Origin: Lumnitzera littorea
Taxonomy: Eukaryota; Streptophyta; Magnoliopsida; Myrtales; Combretaceae
Length of the DNA: 64,000 nt
Assembly: GCA_024138015.1 (NCBI GenBank)
Contig: JAMXBB010000008.1
Location: 39,972,704-40,036,703, forward strand
Direction of reading: 5' to 3'
Shown: piece after piece, positions 1 through 12,289 of the stretch
Layout of the letters: each line of letters opens with the position of its first letter
Numbering within the stretch: the first letter of the stretch is position 1
Translations under genes and position numbers: made by a program
The notes under the pieces: model-generated
Told to the model about the DNA's origin: nothing
The model's database searches: none
The model's input: only the letters and a program-made list of their open reading frames with translations

Positions 1-369
1 TTTGATTCAATCTAGCCGTGACAGCATTTTTGGGATTTTTTTTTCCTTTTCTCCATATATTGCACCTCTATTGATGCTGTGTTGGAGGTGGCACCTAAAA
101 AAAAATCGAAGATTAATAAATTTCTATATAATTAGACAACAAATCAACATGCAAAATAAAAAGAAGATGGACCTGATTTTGTTCTCCTGCTTATGCCTTG
201 TCTTATTGGCTTCACACAATGCAAAAACTCGTCCTCATTAACACCTTAGTGATTTTGTATTAGAAGTCGAAGAGTTGGGTTAGGATAGATGGTGGATGAG
301 AAGGCAAGCTGGGTAAGTCCTTGTATATGTAGTTAACTAAGTTTCTAAGGTAGTTTTTAGTTAACTAAT
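1..369. other. AT-rich stretch with a doubtful secreted-peptide-like ORF
   Basis: No repeat match was seen here. A plus-strand ATG at 150 opens a 30-codon frame ending at 241. From the second ATG (168) it reads MDLILFSCLCLVLLASHNA, which looks like a signal peptide, followed by KTRPH and a stop. The same frame past the TAA stays mildly acidic (VLEVEELG) and reaches a donor-like GTAAGT near 311, but it also crosses a TAG. It could be the decayed first exon of a small secreted-peptide gene, or chance. Nothing downstream supports a second exon, because a retroelement begins at 370. Confidence 0.2.
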
Positions 370-784
370 TGTGAGTTCCTAAAATTGTATTTAGAGCAAT
401 TATACCTGAATTTAGAGTATTTGAGGAAATTTATTTGATTGAGCCTAAACTTTATGGTTAGGTTAAAAAAGTTAGTTGAAGTGATTTAGTGAAATTAGAT
501 TTAAAAATAATAGCCTAAAATCTCAATTTTACCCGTAGAAGTATAATTATATAATATAGTATAAAACTCGTCGAAACCCTAAAAACGAGTACGAAGCTCT
601 AAAGATAAGATATTTAAGCCATAAGAGGAAATAATATTGCATAATATACTATATGAATATATATGTATTTTTATAAATATGTACGGTATATATAATAATT
701 ATACTGGTAAATTAATCTTAAAACCTAAAATATATATATAAAATAAGAGATAAATTTGAAAAATTAAATAGAAAATATATCATA

Positions 785-1410
785 AAAAATAAAAGACATG
801 AATGAAACATAATTATATGAGTATAATTACACATTAAATGTATCAAATATATAAGATATATATACGTATATTGGTAAAATTACTAAATATCAATATAATA
901 TATATAAAATACTATAATTTTACTTAAAAATCTACCAAAGCCTATCAAAATCACTTTGGAAAATCCAAAATCAATAGGAAATTCACCATGATAGCCTCCA
1001 AGAATTCAACAAGTTGAATCAAAAGGTAAAATGAACCAAATCAAGCCACCTCCTACTTAGATAATGGTGAGAAAAAGCAAGAAAAAATTAAATANATCTT
1101 AAAAATAAAAGACATGAATGAAACATAATTATATGAGTATAATTACACATTAAATGTATCAAATATATAAGATATATATACGTATATTGGTAAAATTACT
1201 AAATATCAATATAATATATATAAAATACTATAATTTTACTTAAAAATCTACCAAAGCCTATCAAAATCACTTTGGAAAATCCAAAATCAATAGGAAATTC
1301 ACCATGATAGCCTCCAAGAATTCAACAAGTTGAATCAAAAGGTAAAATGAACCAAATCAAGCCACCTCCTACTTAGATAATGGTGAGAAAAAGCAAGAAA
1401 AAATTAAATA
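785..1410. repeat. Near-identical ~310-bp direct repeat joined at an N
   Basis: The block from about 785 to 1094 reappears at about 1101 to 1410 with a fixed offset of 316 bases. By eye it is identical apart from a few bases at the left edge. The sole ambiguous base of the window (N at 1095) lies exactly between the copies. The related D-family copy near 47950-48100 has only one such block. Two overlapping contigs placed end to end would give this pattern; a real recent tandem duplication is the alternative. Confidence 0.85.
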
Positions 1411-1495
1411 AAATTGAAGAAAAATTTCAAAAGAACCAACACATTATATAAAGGAATTTAGACACCATTTTATACATTTAGGAACTATCGAGCTT

Positions 1496-3936
1496 GATTT
1501 TTTGGTTTTCTATTTAAAATTGATTTCTCATTTTTTTATTAATATTAAATCCTAACTCATTTAATATTAATCATCGACTAAAGAAATTGAAAATTCTGTT
1601 TTTTTTTTTTTATTTAAAAAAAACTTTGGAGTCGCCACTCGATCGAAGTTAGGAAAAGAAAAGAAATCGTAATCAATTGGGTGGATTGATTATGATTTGG
1701 CTACCGGTCTTCGATTTCAATTTAATACAAATTAGAGGATTCTGAATCTGGAGGCTAACCTATTAAACCTTAACGGGTATCATTTTCTATTTACTGAAAT
1801 TAGGATTATTCTTCTAATTATAATGTTTTTTAAAAAAATAAATAAATAAAAATTAAAAGAAAAAGAATCTAAGTTCCTATATATTTTATTGTCGTCTTGA
1901 AAATGCCTACGTACCCGCTAGCTAGGATCAGACGATTGTAGTTATTTCTTTAAAAAAACTTTAGTGTATTGGTTGATTTTAATTTTGAAAACTAACTGAG
2001 TTTACGTTTGTTTAATTGATTGAATTTATTTAAGAAAAAAAAAAATCTAAAAGGGTCCTAACTCATGAGTGTTGTTACTTTAAAAGCTCTCAAAAAAATC
2101 CTATTTTTTAAAAGGATCTTTTATTAATTTTTATTTAAAGAAAAAGGACTTTCTATGTGATGAATCTTTAAACAATACCTAATCCTAAAAGGAAAACCAA
2201 TCTTAATAATCTCTAAACTAAAATATATATAACTTTCTATCAAAAATAAAATAATTCCATATAATACGCTTATATAAGAATTAATACCAAAACTCCTATA
2301 CTGAGATGTTCATATATTATATTATATAAAATATGATAATCTATATATAATAAAAAAAACAATCTTAATGATTCCTAAATTAATATTCACATCCATATCT
2401 GGATAACTGTTATTAAATAACCATTTACTTAAATCATTATCTAATCTATATAATATTAGAAAACTAATACTAAAAACATCTCCTATTCTATACACATATG
2501 CTATATAGTAATATAATATAATAACAAATTTAAAAAATAAAAAAAATAAAAAAGGATTGAATCGAACCTAATTTTGAAGGCCAATTGTACAGTGCTTCGA
2601 ACATGCGTGTTCTTTAAGGCTTCGTCTGATCGTCGATAGGAGGATGGATTTGACAAGCGTAGACAGTGATTGCACGTTCATTAAGGAATTGCAAAGTGAC
2701 GATGGTGAGCTGCAATGGTGTTGTCATGCGCACTGCAGCGTTCTATCGCGGATGGATGGCTACGTATTGTTGGACGTGTGTGAGTTGCCACAGGCGATCA
2801 AAGAGGATGGAGTGTGGTAATGAATGTTCGGTGTTGGTTGCGGACAACGAGTCGATTTCCGTTAACGAGTGATTCTTGCTGTACTGGCGTGAAGGATGTT
2901 GAGTTAGGTTCTCTCCCAGTAGTAGTTGCTGACAGCGAAACTTGCTATGTAGAGTGTGGACTGTGGAACATGGTTGGTTTTGGCTATCGACGGTGAGGAT
3001 GAATGCTGGACAATAGAATTGGTTTAGCTACTATTGTAGGATGTCAATTAGGGCATTGTGTGGACATGGCTGACTAGAGTTGATTCGCAATCAGCGTTTG
3101 CAATCAGGTTGGCATTGCGATACGATGGCTCATGGACCGACTTGGATTTTGTTGTTGGTCACTGGATGAGTAGCTATTGTTTAGTCGCTAGGCCTCTCGG
3201 TGCGGTGTATGTATTGCAGTTGTGTCTATTATAGATGGAGGGAATTCGGCTACTTGGTCGGCAAGTGCAGTGACGATGTTGCGGTTGTGATGGTGTATTG
3301 CTGATCGGTAGTGTAGCATGCACTGTTGTGGGTAGTGGGCTATGGAGGCCAATCGTAAGTGTTGAAAACTTTTTTTCTTATGTCCCGCACAATCTGTATT
3401 TATAAACTTCTAAAAGAATCTTTTGTTATCAAATCAAATCAAATCTCATCTAATATGAATCTCACGAGTCTTCATTTTATTAGATTCAAAAGATTTGTTG
3501 AGATTTAAAATTAGATCTTTTTCTAAAAAAAGAAATCGCAACGGAATAAAAGATAAAAGATACATATGTGCTTGATGAGATTCGAATTTACAAGTTCAAA
3601 TTAAATCTAATCCAATACTTCACTACTTATTCATTAGGCCGTTGGCCTGTGCCTTGATTTTTAATAGAATTAAATTGTACTTAAACCACGTGACTCTCTA
3701 AAATAATTATTTGAATTGGACAAAAACTAAAATTAGTTGACCCTAAAATAATTTACTTTCTAAAAAATCTAAATATCTTTATAATTTTTCCTTTTCTCAT
3801 TTTTTTGGTATTTTCATCATTTGTTGATTTTTATTAATTTTGTTTTTTTATTTTTTATTATTTTTAAGTTAGGACCCTAATTTAAAAAAAAAAAAACTAA
3901 ACTATAACGACTAAGAGCAAAAATCAAGTGTCTATA
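1496..3936 (+). mobile_element. Solo LTR, long-LTR family (copy A, 2441 bp)
   Basis: It starts TATCGAGCTTGA and ends GTGTCTATA, both decayed from TGTC...TACA. It is flanked by a perfect 5-bp duplication GGAAC at 1491-1495 and 3937-3941. The uninterrupted host sequence (TTTAGGAACCTAAATTATA near 48360) is kept in the other D-family copy and gives the empty site. The interior has a GGAGTCGCCAC block near 1630, a G/T-rich segment at 2590-3360, and a terminal AAGACCC/TATAACGACTA block. It contains no internal coding region, so it is a recombined solo LTR. Lineage is uncertain; long LTRs of this look occur in Ty3/gypsy Tat-like elements. Confidence 0.8.
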
Positions 3937-5033
3937 GGAACTATAAATACTTCAGAGAAAATTTGGGAAAATTATAAAAAAACTAAGAAAAAAAAGAGCA
4001 ATATATACCTTAGCTTGGTTTCGTAACCCTTTAACGTTTTGCTATAGAACCTCGCCAGCCATTAGAAGCCCATCCACCATCTAACCTCTCTAACCACACC
4101 TGTGTTAGCTAATGATCATTAAGCTCTAGCGAACAGTTTGTCTTTATTTTTGCCATATTTTTCTTGTATTTTCTAAAAATATTAAAATATTTTAGAAAAA
4201 TTATGAAAAAAATTATTCTAAGGTTATTTTTAGGATGCTTTCATGTTGTAATTTTATTTTTGTAAAATTATGAATATTTTATATACTTACTTAACAAATT
4301 TACTATTCACCCAAATTTTGAAAATAAAAATAAATATATTAAATGATGTTATTTTGAGCTCAAAATTTTTCTGTAGAATACATATAATATCTAGTTTGAT
4401 GCTATATAGTTCGATTTTGATTTTATATATGTTTAGTTTTTATTATATTTTTGACCTCAAAAATGGCTAAAAATAGGGAAAATTATGAGATAAATTGATT
4501 TTTAAAGAATTAATTGATGAAATTGATATCCAATGACTTATGAATGCTTATAATGATGTCAAGAAATAATGGAATTAATTTTATATAAAAATAACATTAT
4601 TTGTTTAATTAATCATAATTTAAGGGTAAAAACGTAATTTTACATATATAGGTAATAAACGCATAACATGAAACCAATTTCATGGATGGTGATCCTAACT
4701 ATTTGTTATGAATTTTCCTTATAAAATGACTTAGATTATTAATCAGGATAAGTTTTTGGCACTACTATACTAAATTATGTTAAATATCTGAATAACTCCT
4801 ATACATATCTATATTAATCAGATTTGGTTAGAGTGAGTTTTTAGCTTGTTTTATGATAATTATATGATCTAAGTTACAATATATGTGTGATAGGGCTAGA
4901 TACTACACGTACTACTAAGCTATGCTAAGAAACTATTCGAAAAATAGTCTAATTATATAATATGAACATAATATAATAATGCTTGTTATAGGGGCATATA
5001 TATATTACATAAATTAAAAATACCTTTTAGAAG

Positions 5034-5898
5034 TGATAGGAATCAGCCCCCTAAATTGATCACATGAAGCTGAGTTAGAGGACTCTAAGGACTCACTTGG
5101 AGGATATTAGCTCGAAACCTTATCCGAGACGGAGATTCCTATCCTGACCTGATCTTTCGCTGAGCTGATTGCCAGACCCTCATGTGTGCCAAACCTACTC
5201 TTGCTAAGCAACTGTGCTATGATAGGATGTTCAAAAAGATAGCCTTAAGACTATTTGAGTTGATCTCCTTAGCCGACCACAAATATTCAACCCAAACTCA
5301 AGCTGACTGTCTTACAACAGAATTGACTGGATCCCGACCTGATTTAGATCAGGTTGGCCCTTAACTGCAAGTTGTTCTTTTCTCATCCACTTTATACCTT
5401 ATCTCTAACGTTTAGCCACCGAGTGACACGTGTTTTCTAGCGCAATATTCTAGAAGGATTCTTTCTTTTTCCATACATAATTTTTTTTTATCACTTTTAC
5501 CCTTTTTAGTATATATTATGTAACCTAATTGTAAGAAAACCCTTTTTGTCTTTTTATACATATAAGGTAACCTTAGTGGATGAGTATATAAACCTCTACT
5601 TAATTGTACATGGAGATTAATGAACAACATTAGAGTTTTATTTAAGTTTCTTTTAAGCAGCCTTAGTGTTTTTATTACTCTTTTAACTCTTATTTTTTCC
5701 CTTTAGCAAGAAGTAGTGGCGAGTGACCTTTTAGTTCTAATCAGTGAGTTATATCTGGTAGATTGTAAGCTGAGTAAGATCGATTAGTGCGTTATATCCA
5801 ATTGATAGCTGCTTGAACTTTGCTAGCTTTTCTTTCATTTCTTCTTTGTTCACTTTGTTATGGTGTTTCTCCATGTGTTTGACCTTGGAGACGCATTA
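5034..5898 (+). repeat. 5' LTR of the full-length gypsy element
   Basis: It starts TGATAGGAATCAG and ends GACGCATTA. It aligns along its whole length with 10786-11649, for example at the shared stretch CTTTTTAGTATATA near 5500 and 11250. A promoter-like TATATAAAC lies near 5584. Confidence 0.85.
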
Positions 5899-6279
5899 GC
5901 TTCATCGGCATTAAAGCACGGTTTCGAGAGAGAGTTTGTGAAGTGTAGTGAAGTCTTAGTTTGTTTTGTTGTTAGTGGTTGCTATGTTCCTTTTGTAGCT
6001 GCTACAGTGTGTTCGTGTAGAGTAAATTTCAAGTTGTGAATTGTATAGAGAAGATTTGTGTATCAGTGAGTATGGTTTCATTGCTATTCTATTCTTACGT
6101 TGTTTTTCACAATGAAAGTAGAGCAAGTTCATTTCTATTTTGTTCGAGTGATTATTGGGTATTAAAGTTGTTAGTGTGTTGTTAATCTGTTCGAGAGGCA
6201 TTGTACCACGTTAGATTCGAGTGTTCAGGGTCTTATTAGTGACTAGAGTAGTGGTGCTCAACCTGATCGTAGCCATAAT

Positions 6280-7500
6280 GGTACTAACTCCCCATAGTCG
6301 GTTGATGATAAACTTGATAGACTCGCTAACTTTGTTGAGAGTTTAGTCATAACAATGCAAGTTAATAGACAATAATCCCAAGGTATGTAACATCATAACC
6401 CATTAGAAAATGCCTTTGAGAGACACTATGGCCAAGATAACCTAGCCAATTGCCTAGTTCGATCGCAATGAGCTGGAGGAGTAGTAGACCAAGCTACTAG
6501 ATGAAGACTGGAATTGGAGGAGATTAAGGAAGATGATGATGAGTTAGATATTAAAGAATTTGAGGAAGAAGAAGAAGATGACTATTATTAAGCATATGTA
6601 CGAGGACGCCGAGTTGTTTGAGGGCTAGACAATGTCAAAGTCTACATCACACTCTTCAATGGAAGTAGAGATGTTGATGAATACTTAAAGTGGGAAGAGA
6701 AGGTAGAGAAGCTGTTTGACTGTTATGGATATACAAATGTTGTTAAGATTTAACTTGCTGCCTTTGAGTTCTTTACATATGCTACTATGTGGTGGAAAAA
6801 TCTAAATGTAGCTAGAGTAAGGGATGGAAGACGATGTGTAAGGACCTAGGATGAGATGAAGAGGTTGTTAAGAGATAGATTCATACTCGAGATCTACTTA
6901 TAAGATGCATTTGTAAAATTATAAGAACTTCGCCAAGGAGGCCAGTCTGTTTATGATTATGTGAGAGAGTTCTAAATGCTTATGATCTGAGCTGATATGG
7001 AAGAACTAGAAGCTCGTATAATAATAAGGTTCATTTCTGGACTCAAGTTTGAGATTTGCAACATTATGGAAGTGCAGAGGTTTTATACCTTGGAAGAGGC
7101 AATTAAGATAGCATAGAGCGTTGAAAAACAAAGGAGAAGTGCTTCGTATAGACTTGGGCCAACATTCTCCCAAACCCCTATTCTACATCGACTTGTTTAA
7201 GCCAAGTTGAGGAGACCATACTAAGCTAAGGAAATGAACGACTGACTTGACCATAGTCGAGCAGGTCAGTAGGGCTGAGCAGGACAGTTGAGTTGAATCG
7301 AATTGAGGCTAGGTCAACCCTGAGGAGATATGAGAGAGGATAGACCTCTAGATAGAAGACTAGTGAGGTGAAGTGTTTTAAATGCTTAGGCTTTGGACAC
7401 ATGGTTGTTGAGTGTTCGAATTATGTATCATGGTGCTTCAAGGAGATGTAGTAGATAGCACTAATGAAAGTGAGCTTAAGGAGGAGAAGGATGTTGGAAA
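6280..7500 (+). pseudogene. gag of the gypsy element (decayed)
   Basis: The frame shows the Retrotrans_gag capsid pattern: a TLFNGSRDVDEYLKWE segment near 6650, AAFEFFTYATMWWKNL near 6760, and a QGGQSVYDYVREF segment near 6940. A CCHC zinc knuckle follows at about 7374-7424, reading CFKCLGFGHMVVEC. It should encode the capsid/nucleocapsid that packages element RNA. Many in-frame stops are TAG, TAA or TGA where the family has Gln or Arg, which points to C-to-T changes at CAG, CAA and CGA. It cannot make a full protein. Confidence 0.8.
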
Positions 7501-7629
7501 GGTAGAAGTTGAGGAGGATGAAGAGACCTGTGTCTATGCCGACTAAGGAGAAGTGATGACCTTAGTTTTGAGACGAGTACTAAGCTCCCTACTGAGCTTT
7601 GAGGAAGACTAGAGGAAAAATTTGTTCCA

Positions 7630-8030
7630 TACTAAATTTACCATCAAGAGATAGTTGTACATTATTATAGTGGATGGAAGAAGTTGTACTAACATAGTAG
7701 TGCAGTCCTTTGTGTAGAGGTCAGGTCTGCTGACCTTTAAGCATCCTTGACCTTACAAGCTACATTGGCTTCATGATAAGGGTGCTTTGCATTTGATTAA
7801 ATAAGTAATCGTACCATTTATTGTTGGGAGTATGTACAGGGATGGAGTAGTTTGCGATGTTGTCTTCACGGGAGCTTCACATTTGTCATTAGGAAGACCT
7901 TGGTTGTTTGACCGATGTGTTACTTATGAGAGATATAAGAACACCTATACCTTTGTTAAGGATAGAAGCAAGATTGTGTTGCAATCCATGACATCGACCT
8001 TAGTAAATGAGACCCATAATTAGCTCACCT
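7630..8030 (+). pseudogene. Aspartic protease of the gypsy element (decayed)
   Basis: The active-site loop reads VDGRSCTNIV near 7661-7692. Relatives have DGGSCTNV, so the second Gly is changed but the catalytic Asp is kept. The downstream part at about 7832-8023 reads VVCDVV, then LGRPWLFDR and YKNTYTFVKDRSKI, typical of the C-terminal half of this plant gypsy protease. An in-frame stop precedes the active site. It lies between gag and RT as expected. Confidence 0.75.
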
Positions 8031-8149
8031 AAGCTCATAAGAAGAAGGCTTTGGTGATGAGCCGAAGAGAGCTTTGAGTTGTTGATAGGGCCGAAGAGCC
8101 TATGTTTCTATTGATTAGAAGATTATTGGAGATGAGAGATTTGAAGGAT

Positions 8150-9480
8150 GTTCCAGATGAAATCTAAAGGTTGATTGATGAGTTTTCCAACTTGTTTCCT
8201 AAGGAACTTCCTAAGGGACTACCTTTAGTTTGAGGCATAGAGCACTATATTGATTTGTAGCTAAGTGTCACACTTTCGGATTGACCTACATACAAAATGA
8301 ACCCTAAGTAAGTTACCGAGCTAAAAAGACAAGTAGACGAACTCATAGAGTGAAGGTATGTGAGGAAGAGCACGAGTTCTTGTATTGTACCAGCTCTACT
8401 CATCCTGAGGAAGGATAGATCATGCGGTATGTGCATTGGCAGCCGAACAATCAACCAAATTATTGTCAAGTGCTAATATCCTATACCGAGGCTTGAAGGC
8501 ATGTTAAATGAGCTTTATGGTGCAAAAAATTTTCAAAGATTGATTTGCAAAGTAGTTGCCACCAAATTCGCATGAGATTGGGTGATGAGTGGAAGATTGC
8601 CTTTAAGAGTAGGCATGGTCTTTACGAATGGTTGGTTATGTTGTTTGGACTTACTACTGCACCAAACACATTCATGAGATTAATAAACCATGTAATGCGC
8701 CCTCTAATTTGTAGATGTGTAGTCATGTACTTTGATGATATATTGGTATATAGTGTCGACCTGAGCAATCATGTTCAATATCTCCAAGCAGTATTTGACA
8801 TTTTACAATCCGAACAGTTATATGGGAATTCGAAGAAATGTTCTTTTTGCTAAGATGAAGTGATTGTTCTTAGGTTTGTAGTATCGAGGGAAGGAATCCG
8901 AGCAGATGAGGAGAAGATCGAAGCTTTCATAGCTTAGCTTCTTTCTATAGGTGATTAAATAAAAACTTCAATACAATAGCTGCCCCCTTCAATTGAGTTG
9001 ATAAAGAAGAGTGATGAGTTCAGATGGAATGACCAAACTGAATAGAGCTTTAAGGAGATCAAGAAGAAGCTCACCATCGCCCTTGTCTTGTCATTACTAA
9101 ATTTTGACAAGCCCTTTAAATTGGAATGCAATGCATCAGGCATTAGAATTGGTGCCATCTTAATGTAAGATTGACGACCTCATCACTTACCATAGTAAGA
9201 AGCTTAATGGTGTTGCCCTGAACTATTCTATGTACGAGAAAAAAGTTTTACTCTCTTTTTCATGCCCTTACTATTTGGCAACACTATCTATTGCCATGAG
9301 GTTTGTTATTTACATAGACCATGAGTCTCTGAAGAATCTTGGGAGTTAGAACAAACACTTGAAGAGGCAAGCCAAGTGGTTAGAGTTCATGGAAGGATTT
9401 TCATATTTGATCCGACATAAGAAAGGAAGCACAAATGTGGTTGTTGATACTCTATCACGTTGGCAAACCTTGCCGACCAC
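8150..9480 (+). pseudogene. Reverse transcriptase and RNase H of the gypsy element (decayed)
   Basis: The RT palm holds the catalytic motif YFDDILVYS at 8728-8754, with both aspartates intact. It is preceded by FKSRHGLYEWLVMLFGL near 8610. RNase H follows with the ECNASGIRIGAIL segment near 9123 and a NVVVDTLS-like end near 9434. Stops and frame breaks occur throughout, for example near 8190-8260 and 8850. The longest intact piece is about 100 codons (8545-8853). The order RT then RNase H then integrase is that of Ty3/gypsy. Confidence 0.85.
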
Positions 9481-9579
9481 TTTATAGACAAAATTATTGG
9501 GATTTTCGCTTGTCATCGAGTAGTATACTAATGACCTTCATTTTGGTCCCGTTGTTGAGCAGTATTGAGAAGGAGTAGT

Positions 9580-10740
9580 TGTTAGGGGATATTATCTTAA
9601 GGATGGCTATTTGTTCAAGGACCGAAAGTGGTGTATACCAAACTGTTTTACGAATGAGTTATTGGTTTAGGAAGCTTATAATGGTAGATCATGTGGTCAC
9701 TTTGGAGAAACCAATACAACCAATCTATTAAAGGAAAATTTCTACTAGCTTAGTCTAGTTAAGGATGTCCATAAGGTAGTTGGTAGTTATGAAGTGTGAA
9801 AGTGTGCTAAAGGGAAGAGAGAGCCCTATAGAGAATACATGCCCTTACCAATGCTAACCTGACCTTGGGCAGACCTCAGCATAGACTCTATCTTTGGGTT
9901 ACCCTAGACATCTAGAGGGGAAGATTCTATATTCATTATAGTGGACCGCTTCAGCAAAATGGCACACTTCACTCTGTACCATTGAACAAATGATGCTTTA
10001 TACATTGTTGATATGTTTTTGAAGGAAGTTGTTTGACTTCATGGAGTACCGAAGACTATCACTTCAAATCATGACACAAAATTCTTGAGTTATTTTTGGA
10101 AGATTATTTAGAGAAGACTTGGAACTAAACTTATATTCAGCTTTAATAGCCACCCTCAAATTGATGGCCAGATTGAAGTAGTGAACAGGATGTTGAGCAA
10201 CTTGCTCAAAGCTATCATGGGAAAGAACTTAAGGGACTGGGATCTATGTTTATCGGTTGTGGAATTCACATACAATTGAACTATCTACAGCACCATTAAG
10301 AAGACCCCATTTGAGGTCATCTATAGCCTTAATCTTACTATTCCCCTAAACCTAATTGGTACCTTTGCAACTATTGAAGAGAGTCAATCCAGAGTTGATC
10401 GAGCCCAGGAATTGCAAGAGCTACATTAGTTTGTAACCGGGAAGATTCCTAAGTTCAATCAAAGACAACGAGAGATATGTAACCAAGGCTGCCGAACTGT
10501 TTCTTTTCAACCGAGGGACTTAGTACAGATTCATCTTAGCTGAGAGCAATTCCCACATTTATGATAGAACAAGTTGTCTCCCTCAGCTAATGGTCCCTTC
10601 AAGGTCTTGAAGAAAGTTAACCACAACGCTTACTAGATTGACTTACCTAACGACTACGGTGTTTGCCCCACCTTTAATGTATTCGACTCGATCTTATACC
10701 AACTAGAGGAAGGTAATATAAATGCCTAAGAAGAACTAGA
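9580..10740 (+). pseudogene. Integrase of the gypsy element (decayed)
   Basis: Remnants of the zinc-binding HHCC domain run from about 9680 to 9800 (GHFGE; KCAKGKRE). The catalytic core is recognisable: DLSIDSIFGLP near 9871 with the first Asp, IIVDRFSKMAHF near 9935, SNHDTKFL near 10066 with the second Asp, and GQIEVVNRMLSNLL near 10167 with the Glu. The C-terminal part ends near 10740 with no chromodomain pattern seen. Several stops break the frame. Confidence 0.8.
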
Positions 10741-10785
10741 GACCACTTTAGATTTGAAGACAAATTTTTTCGACCCTCAAGCAAA

Positions 10786-11649
10786 TGATAGGAATCAACC
10801 CCTTAGATTAATCACATGAAGCTGAGCTAAGGGACTCCAAAGACTCACTCGGAGAATACTAACTCGAGACCTTATTCGAGATAGAGATTCTTATTCTAAC
10901 TTAAGCTTTCGCTGAGCTGATTGCCAGACCCTCACATGTGCTAGACCTACTCTTGCTAAGCAGTTGTGCTATGATAAGATGTCTAAGAAGATAGCCCCAA
11001 GACTATTTGAGCTGATCTCCCTAGTCGACCACAAATATCCGACCTTAACTTAAGTTGACTGTCCTACAATAGAACTGATTGTACCTTGACCTAATCTAGA
11101 TCAGGTTGCCCCCTGACAATAAGTTATTCTTTTCTCGTCCACTTTGTCCATATCTCTAATGTTCAGCCACTGAGTGACACGTGTTTTATGACATAAAATT
11201 CCAGAAGGATTCTTACTTTTTTCGTACAAAATATTTTTTTGTCTTTTTTACCCTTTTTAGTATATACTATGCAACATAATTGTAAGAATACTCTTTTTGT
11301 CTCTTCATAAATGTAAGGTAACCTTAGTGGATGGGTATATAAACATCCACTTAATTATATATAGAGATCAATGAACAACATCAAAATTTTATTCAAATTT
11401 CTTTTGAGTAACCCTACTGTTCTCATTACCCATTTAACTCTTATCTATTCCCTTTAGCAAGGAATAGTGGTGAGTAACTTTTCAATTCGGATCGGTGAGT
11501 CATATTCGACAGATTGTAAGCTAAGTAGAATCGATTGGTGTGTCATATCCAGTTAATAACTACTTAGACTTTGCTAGCTTTTCTTTCATTTCATTTCAAT
11601 TCACTTTGTTGTCATGTTTCTTTGTGTGTCTAACCCTAGAGATGCATTA
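10786..11649 (+). repeat. 3' LTR of the full-length gypsy element
   Basis: It starts TGATAGGAATCAACC and ends GATGCATTA, followed directly by AGAAG. The bases before it (CCCTCAAGCAAA) sit where the polypurine tract should be but are no longer purine-rich. Confidence 0.85.
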
Positions 11650-11956
11650 AGAAGTTATCTTTTGAGATGGAATCCGTATTACGTATCATCAAGTTCACAC
11701 AAACCCAATGATATCACTTTTACTAAAATTGGATAATCTTAAGTAATAAAACGATGTTTCTATAATATTATGAAAATTTACATACTACAATGACCCTATC
11801 ATGTTGCAATGTAAATTGCTTGATTAAATATATGTTTTGGTACGATCAAAACGATATATTATAAGTAGTGATATAACTGCATATATTATTAATGTTTCCT
11901 AACTTAATATAACATGTATAATTATACTCCATCATATATGAATAATAATATACTTC

Positions 11957-12211
11957 ATGCTGAGCAAATGGTTGGCTTGGACATGACTGAGTAGGCATGC
12001 GAGGTTTGGTTGCTGTTAGTGCTTTCTTCTAGTTAGCATACGATTTTCAAGAGATGGACAGTCATTTAGCATGGCATATAGAGTTGGTTAGTAGTAAGAA
12101 ATAATTTGGCTTCAGCAGTAGTTAGCTAGAGTAGGAGGATTCGCCTTGCTAGTCTCTTTAGTCTTCGAGCTAGGCTACGGGTTAAAGGCCTAATAGCTTG
12201 ATTCTTATCAC
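11957..12211 (-). repeat. Truncated gypsy LTR (U3 part)
   Basis: The plus-strand end CTAATAGCTTGATTCTTATCA (12188-12209) is nearly the same as 19261-19281, the start of the intact LTR on the minus strand. Only about 250 bp are left, against about 850 bp in the intact copy. Its low end abuts the truncated D-family LTR. Confidence 0.65.
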
Positions 12212-12289
12212 TTTCTTAGTACGACTCTCATGATTTCTTTCATTCCCATTTTTTGTTTCTTGATATAATTTCTTAGATTTCTTATTGCA

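Larger units (their letters stand above)
5034..11649 (+). mobile_element. Full-length decayed Ty3/gypsy retrotransposon
   Basis: The left LTR (5034-5898) and right LTR (10786-11649) are about 865 bp each, begin TGATAGGAATC and end GCATTA. A perfect 5-bp target duplication AGAAG lies at 5029-5033 and 11650-11654. Between them are gag, protease, reverse transcriptase, RNase H and integrase in gypsy order on the plus strand. It sits inside a family-D LTR. The two LTRs differ at many positions by eye, so the insertion is old. No chromodomain was recognised after the integrase. The primer-binding site was not identified: the bases after 5898 do not match tRNA-Met well. Confidence 0.9.
370..11956 (+). 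mobile_element. Family-D LTR, split by two later insertions and truncated
   Basis: The start TGTGAGTTCC at 370 and the following sequence match the start of the D-family LTR at 47333. The D pieces are 370-1495, 3942-5033 and 11655-about 11956. They align in order with 47333-49152 and 51832-about 52410 of the other copy, for example around ATGGCTAAAAATAGG near 4463 and 48809. A solo LTR (1496-3936) and a complete gypsy element (5034-11649) sit inside it, each with its own target duplication, so both are younger. The right end is lost where the sequence switches to a gypsy LTR fragment near 11957. No coding capacity was seen in the D pieces. Confidence 0.7.
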
